From Vibrio cortegadensis (GTDB taxonomy: Bacteria; Pseudomonadota; Gammaproteobacteria; Enterobacterales; Vibrionaceae), in assembly GCF_024347395.1 (NCBI RefSeq), contig NZ_AP025472.1, positions 1,178,001-1,242,000 on the forward strand: 64,000 bases of DNA, read 5' to 3'. Positions within the stretch are counted from its first letter, which is position 1. Every line of letters begins with the position of its first letter. Of this stretch, positions 19,291-27,042 are shown one piece after another. Both the position numbers and the translations under genes were made by a program. The notes under the pieces were generated by a model that was given only the letters and a program-made list of their open reading frames with translations, was not told the DNA's origin and made no database searches.

Positions 19291-19672
19291 TCTAATCGAA
19301 AAGTGTAACTAGTCTCTCATGCAGTGGGCAACTATGGTCATTGTATGAGAGTTCAATTTAAACAACTATTTTTGAAAGTAGTAAGACATAATGTATATAT
19401 AGTAAATCATGTAATAAAAATGTATACTCTTGATATATCAGCGATATAAATTAAATGACTTACATATTTTTGTTTCATAAACAAATTGACCTTTCTTATT
19501 ATCCATTTATATCAATTTACCTTGTAGCATTGTCATTTCATTTCAATTCGCTACAATGCCCTTAGTATTTAGGAGGGCGCATCCGTACTTGTACCCAAAT
19601 TTGTACCAAATCAATTAAACCCACTAACACTTTAATTTAACTCTTTGTTTTTGAAGTGTAAAAACTTAGCAT
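19291..19672. other. Long thrS upstream region
   Basis: About 380 gene-free, AT-rich bases. A 7-bp inverted repeat CTCTCAT (19314-19320)/ATGAGAG (19345-19351) encloses 24 bases, but I cannot assign it. The thrS promoter must lie here, though no single sigma-70 site stands out. Confidence 0.4.
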
Positions 19673-19693
19673 GTGTCGCTTAGTGTGCGACAC
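19673..19693 (+). promoter_or_regulatory. tRNA-Thr anticodon-arm mimic in the thrS leader
   Basis: A perfect 7-bp stem GTGTCGC/GCGACAC closes a 7-base loop TTAGTGT, ending 18 bases before the thrS ATG. Read as an anticodon loop it has U33 and AGU at 34-36, a threonine anticodon with the G35-U36 identity bases. E. coli ThrRS represses its own translation by binding such an arm next to the ribosome site, so the same control is inferred here. Confidence 0.55.
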
Positions 19694-19711
19694 CACTGTA
19701 AAGGATAATAT

Positions 19712-21640
19712 ATGCCTGTAATAACTCTTCCTGACGGTAGTCAACGTCCGTTCGATGCTCCAGTTTCAACTCTAGATGTAGCCGCTTCAATTGGTCCTGG
19801 TCTTGCGAAAGCAACCATTGCTGGTCGTGTTGATGGTCAACGTGTTGATGCCTGTGATCTAATCGAAAATGATGCAAGCCTTGAGATCATCACTGCAAAA
19901 GATGAAGAAGACGGTTTAGAAATCGTTCGTCACTCATGCGCTCACTTGCTTGGTCATGCGGTTAAACAGCTTTTCCCTGAAGCAAAAATGGCGATTGGTC
20001 CAACCATCGACAACGGCTTCTACTACGATATCGATCTTGAGCATTCGCTAACCCAAGAAGATCTTGATGCCATTGAAAAACGCATGAAAGAGCTAGCGAA
20101 GACTAAATATCAAGTTGTTAAAAAGACGGTAAGCTGGCAGGAAGCTCGCGATGCTTTTGAAGCGCGCGGTGAGACGTACAAGATTGAAATTTTGGATGAG
20201 AACGTTTCTAAAGACGATCGTCCAGGTCTGTACCATCACGAAGAATACATCGATATGTGTCGTGGTCCACACGTTCCGCATATGGGTTTCTGCCAACACT
20301 TCACGCTATTAAACGTTGCGGGTGCATACTGGCGTGGTAACAGTGACAACAAGATGCTTCAACGTATCTACGGTACTGCCTTCCACGATAAGAAAGCACT
20401 TAAAGCGCATTTAACGCGTCTAGAAGAAGCAGCAAAACGTGACCACCGTAAAATTGGTAAGCACTTGGATCTATTCCATATGCAGCAAGAAGCACCGGGT
20501 ATGGTCTTCTGGCACCACAACGGTTGGTCTATCTTCCGTGATCTAGAAGTCTTTATTCGTCAAAAACTGACTGAATATGATTACCAAGAAGTAAAAGGTC
20601 CATTAATGATGGATCGCGTTCTTTGGGAGCGTTCTGGTCACTGGGACAAGTACGCTGAAGCGATGTTCACAACGAGTTCAGAGAACCGTGAATACGCGAT
20701 TAAACCAATGAACTGTCCAGGTCACGTGCAAATCTTTAATCAAGGTTTGAAATCGTACCGCGACCTACCATTGCGTATGGCTGAATTCGGTTCATGTCAC
20801 CGTAACGAACCATCAGGTGCACTACACGGCATTATGCGTGTTCGTGGTTTTACTCAAGATGATGCTCACGTGTTCTGTACTGAAGCTCAAGTGCAAGATG
20901 AAGTGAAATCATGTATTGAGATGGTTTACGATACATACACCACATTTGGTTTTGAAAACATTGTCGTTAAGCTATCTACGCGCCCTGAACAGCGTGTTGG
21001 TTCTGACGAAATGTGGGACAAAGCAGAAGCCGATTTGAAACTTGCTTTAGAATCTATGGATATCGCTTACGAGATCCAAGAAGGTGAGGGTGCGTTCTAC
21101 GGACCGAAAATTGAATTTACTTTGTATGATTGTCTGGATCGTGCGTGGCAATGTGGTACAGTGCAGCTCGATTTTGCACTTCCTGAACGTTTAGGTGCAA
21201 CATACGTAGGTGAAGATAACGAGCGTCATACGCCAGTTATGATTCACCGAGCAATTCTAGGTTCACTTGAGCGTTTTATTGGTATTCTTATTGAAGAGTA
21301 CGCTGGCTTCTTCCCTACGTGGTTGGCGCCAGAACAAGCAATTGTAATGGGCATAACTGACAAACAAGCAGATTATGTGCAAGAAATTACAAAAAAACTG
21401 CAAAAAAGTGGATTTAGAGTAAAAGCGGACTTGAGAAATGAGAAGATAGGCTTTAAAATCCGCGAACATACTTTGAAACGTGTACCGTATATGCTCGTTT
21501 GTGGTGACCAAGAAATGGAAGCCGGCGAAATTGCAGTACGTACCCGTAAGGGCAAGGACTTAGGCAAGTTTAAAGTGGATGACTTTATTTCATACATCCA
21601 AGCCGAAGTTTCAAGCCGTAAGCTCAATCTGGAGGAATAG
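19712..21640 (+). CDS. thrS: Threonyl-tRNA synthetase
   Basis: Class II synthetase that charges tRNA-Thr. The domains over 642 residues are: TGS (1-60, TLPDGSQRPFDAPVSTLD); editing domain with HSCAHLLGHA and CRGPHVP for removal of misacylated Ser; class II catalytic core with MNCPGH (zinc Cys), the motif-2 segment FGSCHRNEPSGALHG and motif 3 LGSLERFIGILIEEYAG; and the anticodon-binding domain at the C-terminus. The start follows AAAGGA. First gene of thrS-infC-rpmI-rplT; infC begins two bases after its stop. Confidence 0.98.
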   Translation: MPVITLPDGSQRPFDAPVSTLDVAASIGPGLAKATIAGRVDGQRVDACDLIENDASLEIITAKDEEDGLEIVRHSCAHLLGHAVKQLFPEAKMAIGPTIDNGFYYDIDLEHSLTQEDLDAIEKRMKELAKTKYQVVKKTVSWQEARDAFEARGETYKIEILDENVSKDDRPGLYHHEEYIDMCRGPHVPHMGFCQHFTLLNVAGAYWRGNSDNKMLQRIYGTAFHDKKALKAHLTRLEEAAKRDHRKIGKHLDLFHMQQEAPGMVFWHHNGWSIFRDLEVFIRQKLTEYDYQEVKGPLMMDRVLWERSGHWDKYAEAMFTTSSENREYAIKPMNCPGHVQIFNQGLKSYRDLPLRMAEFGSCHRNEPSGALHGIMRVRGFTQDDAHVFCTEAQVQDEVKSCIEMVYDTYTTFGFENIVVKLSTRPEQRVGSDEMWDKAEADLKLALESMDIAYEIQEGEGAFYGPKIEFTLYDCLDRAWQCGTVQLDFALPERLGATYVGEDNERHTPVMIHRAILGSLERFIGILIEEYAGFFPTWLAPEQAIVMGITDKQADYVQEITKKLQKSGFRVKADLRNEKIGFKIREHTLKRVPYMLVCGDQEMEAGEIAVRTRKGKDLGKFKVDDFISYIQAEVSSRKLNLEE

Positions 21641-21642
21641 CT

Positions 21643-22194
21643 ATTAAAGGCGGAAGACGTGGCCAACAACCGGCCAATCAAAACCAGCACCGTTTAAATG
21701 GTGACATTCGTGGCGTACGTGAAGTTCGTCTAACTGGCGCTGACGGAGAACCCGTTGGTGTAGTTTCAATTGCTGAGGCACTTGAAGCAGCTAATGAAGC
21801 TGGTATGGATCTTGTAGAGATCAGCCCTAACGCCGAGCCGCCAGTTTGTCGTGTGATGGACTACGGTAAGTTCCTCTTCGAGAAGAGCAAAGCTGCGAAA
21901 GAGCAGAAGAAGAAGCAAAAACAGGTCCAGATTAAGGAAATAAAATTCCGTCCTGGGACTGATATTGGAGACTATCAGGTAAAACTACGCAACCTGACTG
22001 GTTTCCTAGAAGACGGCAACAAAGTGAAGGTAACAATTCGCTTCCGTGGTCGCGAAATGGCCCACCAAAGCATCGGTGTTGACGTTCTTAATCGTTTGAA
22101 AGCGGATACTGAAGAATTTGCAGTAGTCGAATCTTTCCCAACGAGAATAGAAGGTCGCCAGATGATTATGGTATTGGCGCCGAAGAAGAAGTAA
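21643..22194 (+). CDS. infC: Translation initiation factor IF-3 (AUU start)
   Basis: IF-3 binds the 30S subunit and proofreads the initiator tRNA-start codon match. No ATG/GTG/TTG gives a full N-domain: the first ATG, at 21805, would remove about 54 residues. A frame opening at ATT 21643, 6 bases after GGAGGA (21631-21636), gives KGGRRGQQPANQNQH, then RLNGDIRGVREVRL, the normal N-terminus, and a 183-residue protein. The AUU start of infC is the known device by which IF-3 represses its own synthesis. The C-domain ends VESFPTRIEGRQMIMVLAPKKK. Confidence 0.95.
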   Translation: MKGGRRGQQPANQNQHRLNGDIRGVREVRLTGADGEPVGVVSIAEALEAANEAGMDLVEISPNAEPPVCRVMDYGKFLFEKSKAAKEQKKKQKQVQIKEIKFRPGTDIGDYQVKLRNLTGFLEDGNKVKVTIRFRGREMAHQSIGVDVLNRLKADTEEFAVVESFPTRIEGRQMIMVLAPKKK

Positions 22195-22217
22195 TTAAAG
22201 GCCTACAAGTAATATAG

Positions 22218-22247
22218 CGTCACTGCTGTTTACAGCGGTGACGTTTT
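22218..22247 (+). terminator. Strong hairpin with T-run between infC and rpmI
   Basis: An 11-bp stem (22218-22228 with 22233-22243, one G-T pair) closes a TTTA tetraloop and is followed by TTTTATT. It has the form of an intrinsic terminator or attenuator. Since rpmI and rplT need to be expressed, either a promoter lies downstream, read-through is partial, or the hairpin is an L20-responsive control element. Confidence 0.65.
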
Positions 22248-22299
22248 ATTCGCCCTAATTACTATGTTTATTAACAACTAACAATGCGGAGTCTTCATC

Positions 22300-22494
22300 A
22301 TGCCTAAGATGAAAACCAACAAAGGTGCTGCTAAGCGTTTCAAGAAAACTGCTGGTGGCTTCAAGTTTAAGCACGCTACAAAACGCCACATCCTGACTAA
22401 ACGTACTACTAAGAACAAGCGTCAGTTACGTCCAAATGCAATCTTACCTAAGTGTGAAGTTGCAGGTGTACTACGTATGATGCCATACGCTTAA
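22300..22494 (+). CDS. rpmI: 50S ribosomal protein L35
   Basis: A 64-residue, very basic protein. MPKMKTNKGAAKRFKKTAGG and the tail LPKCEVAGVLRMMPYA are standard L35. It lies between infC and rplT, 39 bases before rplT, as in other gammaproteobacteria, where L20 controls translation of the pair. Confidence 0.98.
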   Translation: MPKMKTNKGAAKRFKKTAGGFKFKHATKRHILTKRTTKNKRQLRPNAILPKCEVAGVLRMMPYA

Positions 22495-22533
22495 TTCTTT
22501 TTAGTTTATTTATTTTAGTTTAGGAGAGACATA

Positions 22534-22887
22534 ATGCCTCGCGTAAAACGTGGTGTACAAGCTCGTGCACGTCATAAGAAAGTTCTGAAACAAGCAAAAG
22601 GTTACTACGGAGCACGTTCACGTGTTTACCGCGTAGCTTTCCAAGCAGTGACTAAAGCTGGTCAATATGCTTACCGTGACCGTCGCAACAAAAAGCGTCA
22701 GTTCCGTCAGCTATGGATTGCTCGTATCAATGCTGCATCTCGTCAAAATGGTCTATCTTACAGCCGTCTTATCAATGGCCTTAAGAAAGCATCAATCGAG
22801 ATTGACCGTAAAATCCTTGCGGATATCGCGGTATTTGACAAAGCTGCATTTGCAGTACTAGTTGAAAAAGCAAAAGCAGCTCTTTAA
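22534..22887 (+). CDS. rplT: 50S ribosomal protein L20
   Basis: The 117-residue L20 has the long basic N-terminal helix (MPRVKRGVQARARHKKVLKQAKGYYGARSR) and the globular C-domain that binds 23S rRNA and the operon mRNA. An AGGAGAG ribosome site precedes the ATG. It is the last gene of the operon; the pheST genes that follow in E. coli are replaced by the convergent integron integrase. Confidence 0.98.
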   Translation: MPRVKRGVQARARHKKVLKQAKGYYGARSRVYRVAFQAVTKAGQYAYRDRRNKKRQFRQLWIARINAASRQNGLSYSRLINGLKKASIEIDRKILADIAVFDKAAFAVLVEKAKAAL

Positions 22888-22908
22888 TTAGGCCGTTGTT
22901 TATGTTTT

Positions 22909-22936
22909 AAAAAGAGAGCGAAAGCTCTCTTTTTTT
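22909..22936. terminator. Bidirectional terminator between rplT and intIA
   Basis: Stem AAAGAGAGC/GCTCTCTTT with a GAAA tetraloop, followed by T-runs on both strands. It marks the boundary between the core operon and the integron. Confidence 0.9.
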
Positions 22937-22954
22937 TCGTCTGTTACTTGAGAT

Positions 22955-23917
22955 TTATAATCGAGAAAGAGGGCTGAGTACGCCATTAGCCCCACGTTCT
23001 AATACATGCGTGTAGATTTGAGTTGTTTTTACATCGCTGTGTCCTAGCTGCTCTTGAACGGTTCTGATATCGGCTCCTGACTCTAGCAGGTGAGTTGCGA
23101 ATGAGTGCCGTAATGTATGACAAGTGACATTTTTATTTATCCCTGCATCTTTCGCTGCTCGCTTTACGGCCCTCTGTAAAGCCGTCTCGCTGATATGTTG
23201 TCGACGTGATAGGTTCGATTCAGGATCAATACTTGTTTTGCTCGAGGGAAATAGGTAATGCCAGTTGAAATCTAAATCGGCATGAGGGTATTTATCAGAG
23301 AGTGCATTTTTCATCCACACACCACCGTAGCCTGGTGTATTAATGTCTTTGTCGTAATATCGCCTAGCAATTGATTGTTGCTCTTTTAAGATAGGGTAAA
23401 GTTCTCTCGCGAGGGTGACAGCCCGGTTTTTCCCACCTTTGCCTTGCCAAATCCGTATTAGCCCATAATCGTAATCAATGTCTTGAACTCGCAGTCGGAC
23501 ACACTCCATAAGACGTAACCCAGACCCATATAATAGCTGTGCATGAAGTTTATATTTAGGATCAATATGATTGAAAAAAACTTTGGTTTCGCTTGTTGTC
23601 ATAACGACAGGCAACTTTCTATCAATGATCGACCGCTTAAAGTTGAGATCAAGCGTGATAGGAGCCTTGAAAATATCACGATATAAGAAGTGAAGTGAAT
23701 TAAGTGCCAATGCCTGTGTTTTTGCTGCAACTTTCTGATTAATGGCCAGATCGGTAAGAAACCGTTCGATATCTTTGTCATTAAGTTTTGATGGGTGTTC
23801 CATATCGTGGAAAACAATAAACTTGGTTATCCAATGCACATAGGACTCAATGGTTCTAACGGAGTAGTGTCGTGTATGCATGTATTCTTTTATATGTAGC
23901 ATGAATTGTGTTTTCAT
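22955..23917 (-). CDS. intIA: Integron integrase IntIA
   Basis: Tyrosine recombinase of 320 residues that inserts circular cassettes at attI and excises them at folded attC sites. The N-terminal SAM-like core-binding domain (residues 1-85) is followed by the catalytic domain with the first Arg in GLRLMECVRLR, the HTLRHSFATHLL box, LGHSDVKTTQIYTHV with the nucleophile Tyr, and the IntI-specific extra patch (GGVWMKNALSDKYPHADLDFNWHYLFPS) that separates IntI from XerCD. The frame is intact, so the integrase is probably active. A LexA box lies 15 bases upstream of the ATG, so it is probably SOS-induced. Confidence 0.98.
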   Translation of the reverse strand: MKTQFMLHIKEYMHTRHYSVRTIESYVHWITKFIVFHDMEHPSKLNDKDIERFLTDLAINQKVAAKTQALALNSLHFLYRDIFKAPITLDLNFKRSIIDRKLPVVMTTSETKVFFNHIDPKYKLHAQLLYGSGLRLMECVRLRVQDIDYDYGLIRIWQGKGGKNRAVTLARELYPILKEQQSIARRYYDKDINTPGYGGVWMKNALSDKYPHADLDFNWHYLFPSSKTSIDPESNLSRRQHISETALQRAVKRAAKDAGINKNVTCHTLRHSFATHLLESGADIRTVQEQLGHSDVKTTQIYTHVLERGANGVLSPLSRL

Positions 23918-23932
23918 TTACCGCTCTTTGGT

Positions 23933-23948
23933 CTGTTTTTTTATACAG
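23933..23948 (-). promoter_or_regulatory. LexA box of intIA
   Basis: CTGTTTTTTTATACAG fits CTGT-N8-ACAG and sits 15 bases before the intIA start. SOS control of integron integrases through such a box is established for V. cholerae and class 1 integrons. Confidence 0.85.
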
Positions 23949-24084
23949 TGATTTAAGCCAAAGGTAATTGATAGAGACTAGGAGGCTTTTAGTTGTCTAA
24001 TTGAGAGCATAAGCACATAGTATCGTACTCTATCTAACTGTTTTGCATGAATGTTTGTGTTAGCATACGGTAAAGCTATCTACA

Positions 24085-24140
24085 GGAAAGATGGCGGTAG
24101 CGTGGAAGAAAGGTTGCTAGAAGCTGTCTAGATAGCGTTA
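24085..24140 (+). other. attI integration site (approximate limits)
   Basis: The array starts at GCG^TTA (24135-24140), the first G^TTA after the integrase; the first cassette begins at T24138. The preceding 50 bases lack the paired arms of an attC, as expected for attI. The left limit is a guess. A cassette promoter (Pc) should lie in or before this region, but I cannot place it. Confidence 0.75.
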
Positions 24141-24586
24141 TATTGCATAAGATTCAAAGGGTTAAATTACCCGTTTATCTTTGTTCTGCGTTCAAGCTAC
24201 ACACCTGTTCGTTCCGTGAAAAATGCCATCAAAATGACCATCGCACGTAGAAAGTTTGACTGTTAATTAGCTGCAACGTCACGCAAGTCTCCTCGTTAGT
24301 AAGTTTTGTTGGCTCTAGTTCATTTTGCGCGGTTTCTTTTTGGTGGGGATTTCATTGAAAATCGTGGCTTCAGCGCACTTTGCTGTCAGGTTACTCGCTC
24401 GAATTCTTTGCTATTCTGGCTCTTCGAATGACTCTAATTTCAGCTCATTTCGCTTCTTAGCCAAGTGCGTTTTATTGTCTATGATTGAGTTTCGAACTAT
24501 CCATTTTACTTCTGAGTTCAAAGCCAGTAGATTTGTAGTAAATTCAGCACCTTGGCGCTAAACTTGGCTCTGTCGTGCGGGCAATA
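24138..24586. repeat. Gene-less cassette family, copy A (cassette 1, 449 bp)
   Basis: First cassette after attI, which is usually the most recently inserted. No coding frame with a ribosome site. It begins TTATATTGCATAAG and ends GCAATA before TAAC. By eye it is identical over its length to copy I (49364-49812). A plus-strand open frame at 24325-24561 exists only in some copies and is not called. Confidence 0.85.
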
Positions 24587-24709
24587 TAACAAAGCGTTTA
24601 AGACGGACTCCCAACGCTTGGTGGCTTTAGTTCAAAGATATGCATCAGTGTTTATGGCATAATGTCTTGAGTGCAGTGGTAGCGTTGCTCGCCACTTAAC
24701 GCGGCGTTA
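24587..24709 (+). repeat. attC 1
   Basis: 123 bp, inner arms GCGTT/AACGC. By eye identical to attC 22. Confidence 0.9.
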
Positions 24710-24738
24710 GCTGCATATGCAGTCCAATGTCCCATTTG

Positions 24739-24767
24739 TTGTACAACTCACAATATTGATTTATACT
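24739..24767 (+). promoter_or_regulatory. Promoter of yefM-yoeB inside its cassette
   Basis: TTGTAC (24739) and TATACT (24762) are separated by 17 bases. The -35 lies in the palindrome TTGTACAA, and a second TTGTAC follows at 24767; YefM operators in E. coli contain TGTACA, so autoregulation is likely. Confidence 0.65.
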
Positions 24768-24797
24768 TGTACTTTAAATTGAACATGTGAGGTCGTT

Positions 24798-25052
24798 ATG
24801 AGAATTGTCTCTTTCACAGAAGCTAGAAATGGTTTGAAAGCCGTTCTTGATGGTGTAGTTAATGATGCGGATGCAACAGTAATCACTCGTAGAGATTCTG
24901 AAGATGCGGTAGTAATGTCGCTGGATTATTACAATAGCTTAATGGAAACCATTTATTTAATGCGCTCTCCTGCTAATGCAGAGCATTTAAATAAATCTAT
25001 CGCTCAATACAAAGCGGGTAAAGTAATACAGCGAGATATTTTCGATGAGTAA
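24798..25052 (+). CDS. yefM: YefM-type antitoxin (Phd/YefM family)
   Basis: The 84-residue antitoxin of a type II module starts MRIVSFTEARNGLKAVLDGVVNDAD, the family's DNA-binding N-domain. The middle, VITRRDSEDAVVMSLDYYNSLMETIYL, is classical YefM, and the C-terminus (IAQYKAGKVIQRDIFDE) is the flexible part that wraps the toxin. GAGGTCGTT precedes the ATG. It overlaps yoeB by 8 bases. Together the pair can stabilise the array against cassette loss. Confidence 0.93.
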   Translation: MRIVSFTEARNGLKAVLDGVVNDADATVITRRDSEDAVVMSLDYYNSLMETIYLMRSPANAEHLNKSIAQYKAGKVIQRDIFDE

Positions 25053-25308
25053 TCGTCTATTAGCTTGGACCGATGAGGCTTGGGATAGTTATGTTTATTG
25101 GCAGGGGCAGGATAAAAAAACGCTTAAGCGAATTAACAAGCTCATTAATGATGTTAAACGTTCGCCTTTTGATGGTATCGGTAAACCGGAGCCATTAAAG
25201 GAAAATTTAACAGGTTTTTGGTCTCGCCGAATTGATGATTCAAATCGTCTTGTTTATGCGATTGATGATGGAGTGATTACAATTATTTCGTGCAGATATC
25301 ATTACTAA
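25045..25308 (+). CDS. yoeB: YoeB-type mRNA interferase toxin
   Basis: The 87-residue toxin is very close to E. coli YoeB: KPEPLKENLTGFWSRRIDDSNRLVYAI and the C-terminal CRYHY. The catalytic Glu, Arg and the His of RYHY are present. YoeB cleaves mRNA in the ribosomal A site. Start ATG inside the end of yefM. Confidence 0.95.
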   Translation: MSNRLLAWTDEAWDSYVYWQGQDKKTLKRINKLINDVKRSPFDGIGKPEPLKENLTGFWSRRIDDSNRLVYAIDDGVITIISCRYHY

Positions 25309-25330
25309 CCTGACAACATCGACAGACAGC

Positions 25331-25452
25331 TAACAAACAATTTAAGAGTGACTCCTAACGCTTGCCGGTTTCACTCCGATTTGAATTTAGTGTTTACGGT
25401 GCAATGGTTTAGCTTGGTTTTTATAGCGTTGTCGCACCTTAATTGGGCGTTA
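25331..25452 (+). repeat. attC 2
   Basis: 122 bp, inner arms CAATT/AATTG. Cassette 2 ends pair as GCTG/CAGC. Confidence 0.92.
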
Positions 25453-25472
25453 TGCAACTTTAGGAGGATACT

Positions 25473-26333
25473 ATGAAGAATAGACACTTTCTTTACGGAA
25501 ACTTTGGGCTTTGGTTTTCTTTTTGGGTATTGCTTTTAATAATTGCGTTCATTACAGAAAATGAACTTATCGAAGGCTTAGCCGTTAGTTTGTTACTTAT
25601 GTGTCTCGCTGCTATGGCTACGTTTCACAATATGGATGTTAATGAAAAGAGAAAAAAGAGTCGAGAAGAGTTAGATGACTATATTGAATTTGTTGAAATA
25701 ATATCATCTCGATATTTGGCAATAAGAAAATTATGTGACCGTTGTAATGAAGTTACAGTTCATGATTCAAAGTTTACACGTGGACTTCAGGTGCCAGAAC
25801 TTACAGTTGTCACCTTGCATACAGGGGTAAAGTACAGCAAATATAATTTTTTAATAAAAGCTATGTTGAGTCAAGAAACGTTACAAGGTAAACGTTACAA
25901 GGCGCTCGATGTTATTACATATACAGACTTAGAACTGCGATATCACGGCTTGATGTCCATGATTGAAAAAAGAAATAGCATACACAAGGAGATAATGGGA
26001 AAAATTTGTGGGCTAAGTCCATATGGAGGGGGCGATTTCTTTTATCCTAATTTTAAAGAGTTTTCTCAAGTCATGAGCTTTTATGAGTTCTCGCTGTTTT
26101 TAGAACAAACCGAGCAAATTATTATTGAAATGAATTATCTAATTTCAGATTATCAAGAAGTAACTAATCATCTCAAAAATTCGTTTGGATGTATGTTTAA
26201 CTCAGAAGCTGTCCGTGAGTTTGGGGGGATATTTGAAGTTCCTTTATATGAGGATAATTTGAAGTTTTCATATGTTAACCTCCCACAAGCTGAAGTGTCG
26301 AAACTAAAAGGTTCAAATTACCCACTTAGCTAA
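25473..26333 (+). CDS. Cassette 3: unknown membrane protein, 286 residues
   Basis: I do not recognise the family. Two adjacent TM helices fill residues 9-50 (FGLWFSFWVLLLIIAFIT and LIEGLAVSLLLMCLAAM), then a charged coiled-coil stretch (NEKRKKSREELDDYIEFVEII) and about 200 mostly helical cytoplasmic residues. Strong ribosome site TAGGAGGA before the ATG. Lies alone in its cassette. The layout of two TM helices plus a soluble domain is common among phage-abortive effectors, but nothing specific supports that here. Confidence 0.75.
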   Translation: MKNRHFLYGNFGLWFSFWVLLLIIAFITENELIEGLAVSLLLMCLAAMATFHNMDVNEKRKKSREELDDYIEFVEIISSRYLAIRKLCDRCNEVTVHDSKFTRGLQVPELTVVTLHTGVKYSKYNFLIKAMLSQETLQGKRYKALDVITYTDLELRYHGLMSMIEKRNSIHKEIMGKICGLSPYGGGDFFYPNFKEFSQVMSFYEFSLFLEQTEQIIIEMNYLISDYQEVTNHLKNSFGCMFNSEAVREFGGIFEVPLYEDNLKFSYVNLPQAEVSKLKGSNYPLS

Positions 26334-26339
26334 GTTGCA

Positions 26340-26461
26340 TAACAAACAATTTAAGAGTGACTCCCAACGCGTGGCGGTTTCACTCCGATTGGAATTTAGT
26401 GTTTACGGCGCAATGGTTTAGCTTAGGTGTTATAGCGTTGTCGCACCTTAATTGGGCGTTA
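26340..26461 (+). repeat. attC 3
   Basis: 122 bp, CAATT/AATTG arms. Cassette 3 ends pair over 8 bases (TGCAACTT/AAGTTGCA), the longest seen together with cassette 19. Confidence 0.92.
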
Positions 26462-26478
26462 GGTTTATAGGTAAGTTC

Positions 26479-26904
26479 ATGGAAATAGTCAGGTTTCAGT
26501 CTCATCATCACGAAGCAACAGCGCAACTTTACTTTGAATCTAGAGTTGCTACTTTCACTTTCATGGACACAGCAACATATTGTCCAACTGACTTTGTGAA
26601 AGACACTGATGGAGAAGAAATTTGGGTAGCTGTAGAGCAGGATACCGTTATCGGTTTTACCTCAATCTGGAAGCCTGAAAACTTCATACATCATCTATTT
26701 GTAAACCCTCAAAACCTTAAGCAAGGTGTTGGTTTAAAATTACTAAATCATGCTAAATCCCTAAGCAATCGCTTAAGTCTCAAGTGTTTGGTTCAAAATA
26801 CAAATGCTACCAAGTTTTACCTTTCTCAAGGCTTCACAATTCTAGAAACAGTGGGCAAAGGGAAAGAAAGCTATCATCTCATGAGTTTTGAGGCACAAAC
26901 CTAA
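26479..26904 (+). CDS. Cassette 4: GNAT-family acetyltransferase
   Basis: I start at the ATG at 26479 (MEIVRFQSHHHEATAQLYFESR) because the frame upstream lies inside the attC. The 141-residue protein has the GNAT core: strand-4 HHLFVNPQNLKQGVGLKLLNHA, where QGVGLKL is the acetyl-CoA pyrophosphate loop, and the C-terminal NATKFYLSQGFTILETVG block. The substrate is unknown. GNATs are the commonest enzymes in integron cassettes. Confidence 0.88.
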   Translation: MEIVRFQSHHHEATAQLYFESRVATFTFMDTATYCPTDFVKDTDGEEIWVAVEQDTVIGFTSIWKPENFIHHLFVNPQNLKQGVGLKLLNHAKSLSNRLSLKCLVQNTNATKFYLSQGFTILETVGKGKESYHLMSFEAQT

Positions 26905-27023
26905 CAAACAATTTAAGAGTGACTCCTAACGCTTGGCAATTTTACTTCGGTTTGAATTTAGTGTTTACGGTGCAATGGTTTAGCTTAAGTGTTATAGCGT
27001 TATCGCACCTTAATTGGGCGTTA
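26902..27023 (+). repeat. attC 4
   Basis: 122 bp, CAATT/AATTG arms; its TAA is the stop codon of the GNAT gene. Ends of cassette 4 pair as GGTTT/AAACC. Confidence 0.92.
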
Positions 27024-27042
27024 GGCGAAGAAGGAGAGTTCA

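Noticed and set aside
24325..24561. 78-codon frame inside the gene-less cassette (also at 40769 and 49551)
   Set aside because: Starts with TTG without a ribosome site and is interrupted by stops in most other copies.
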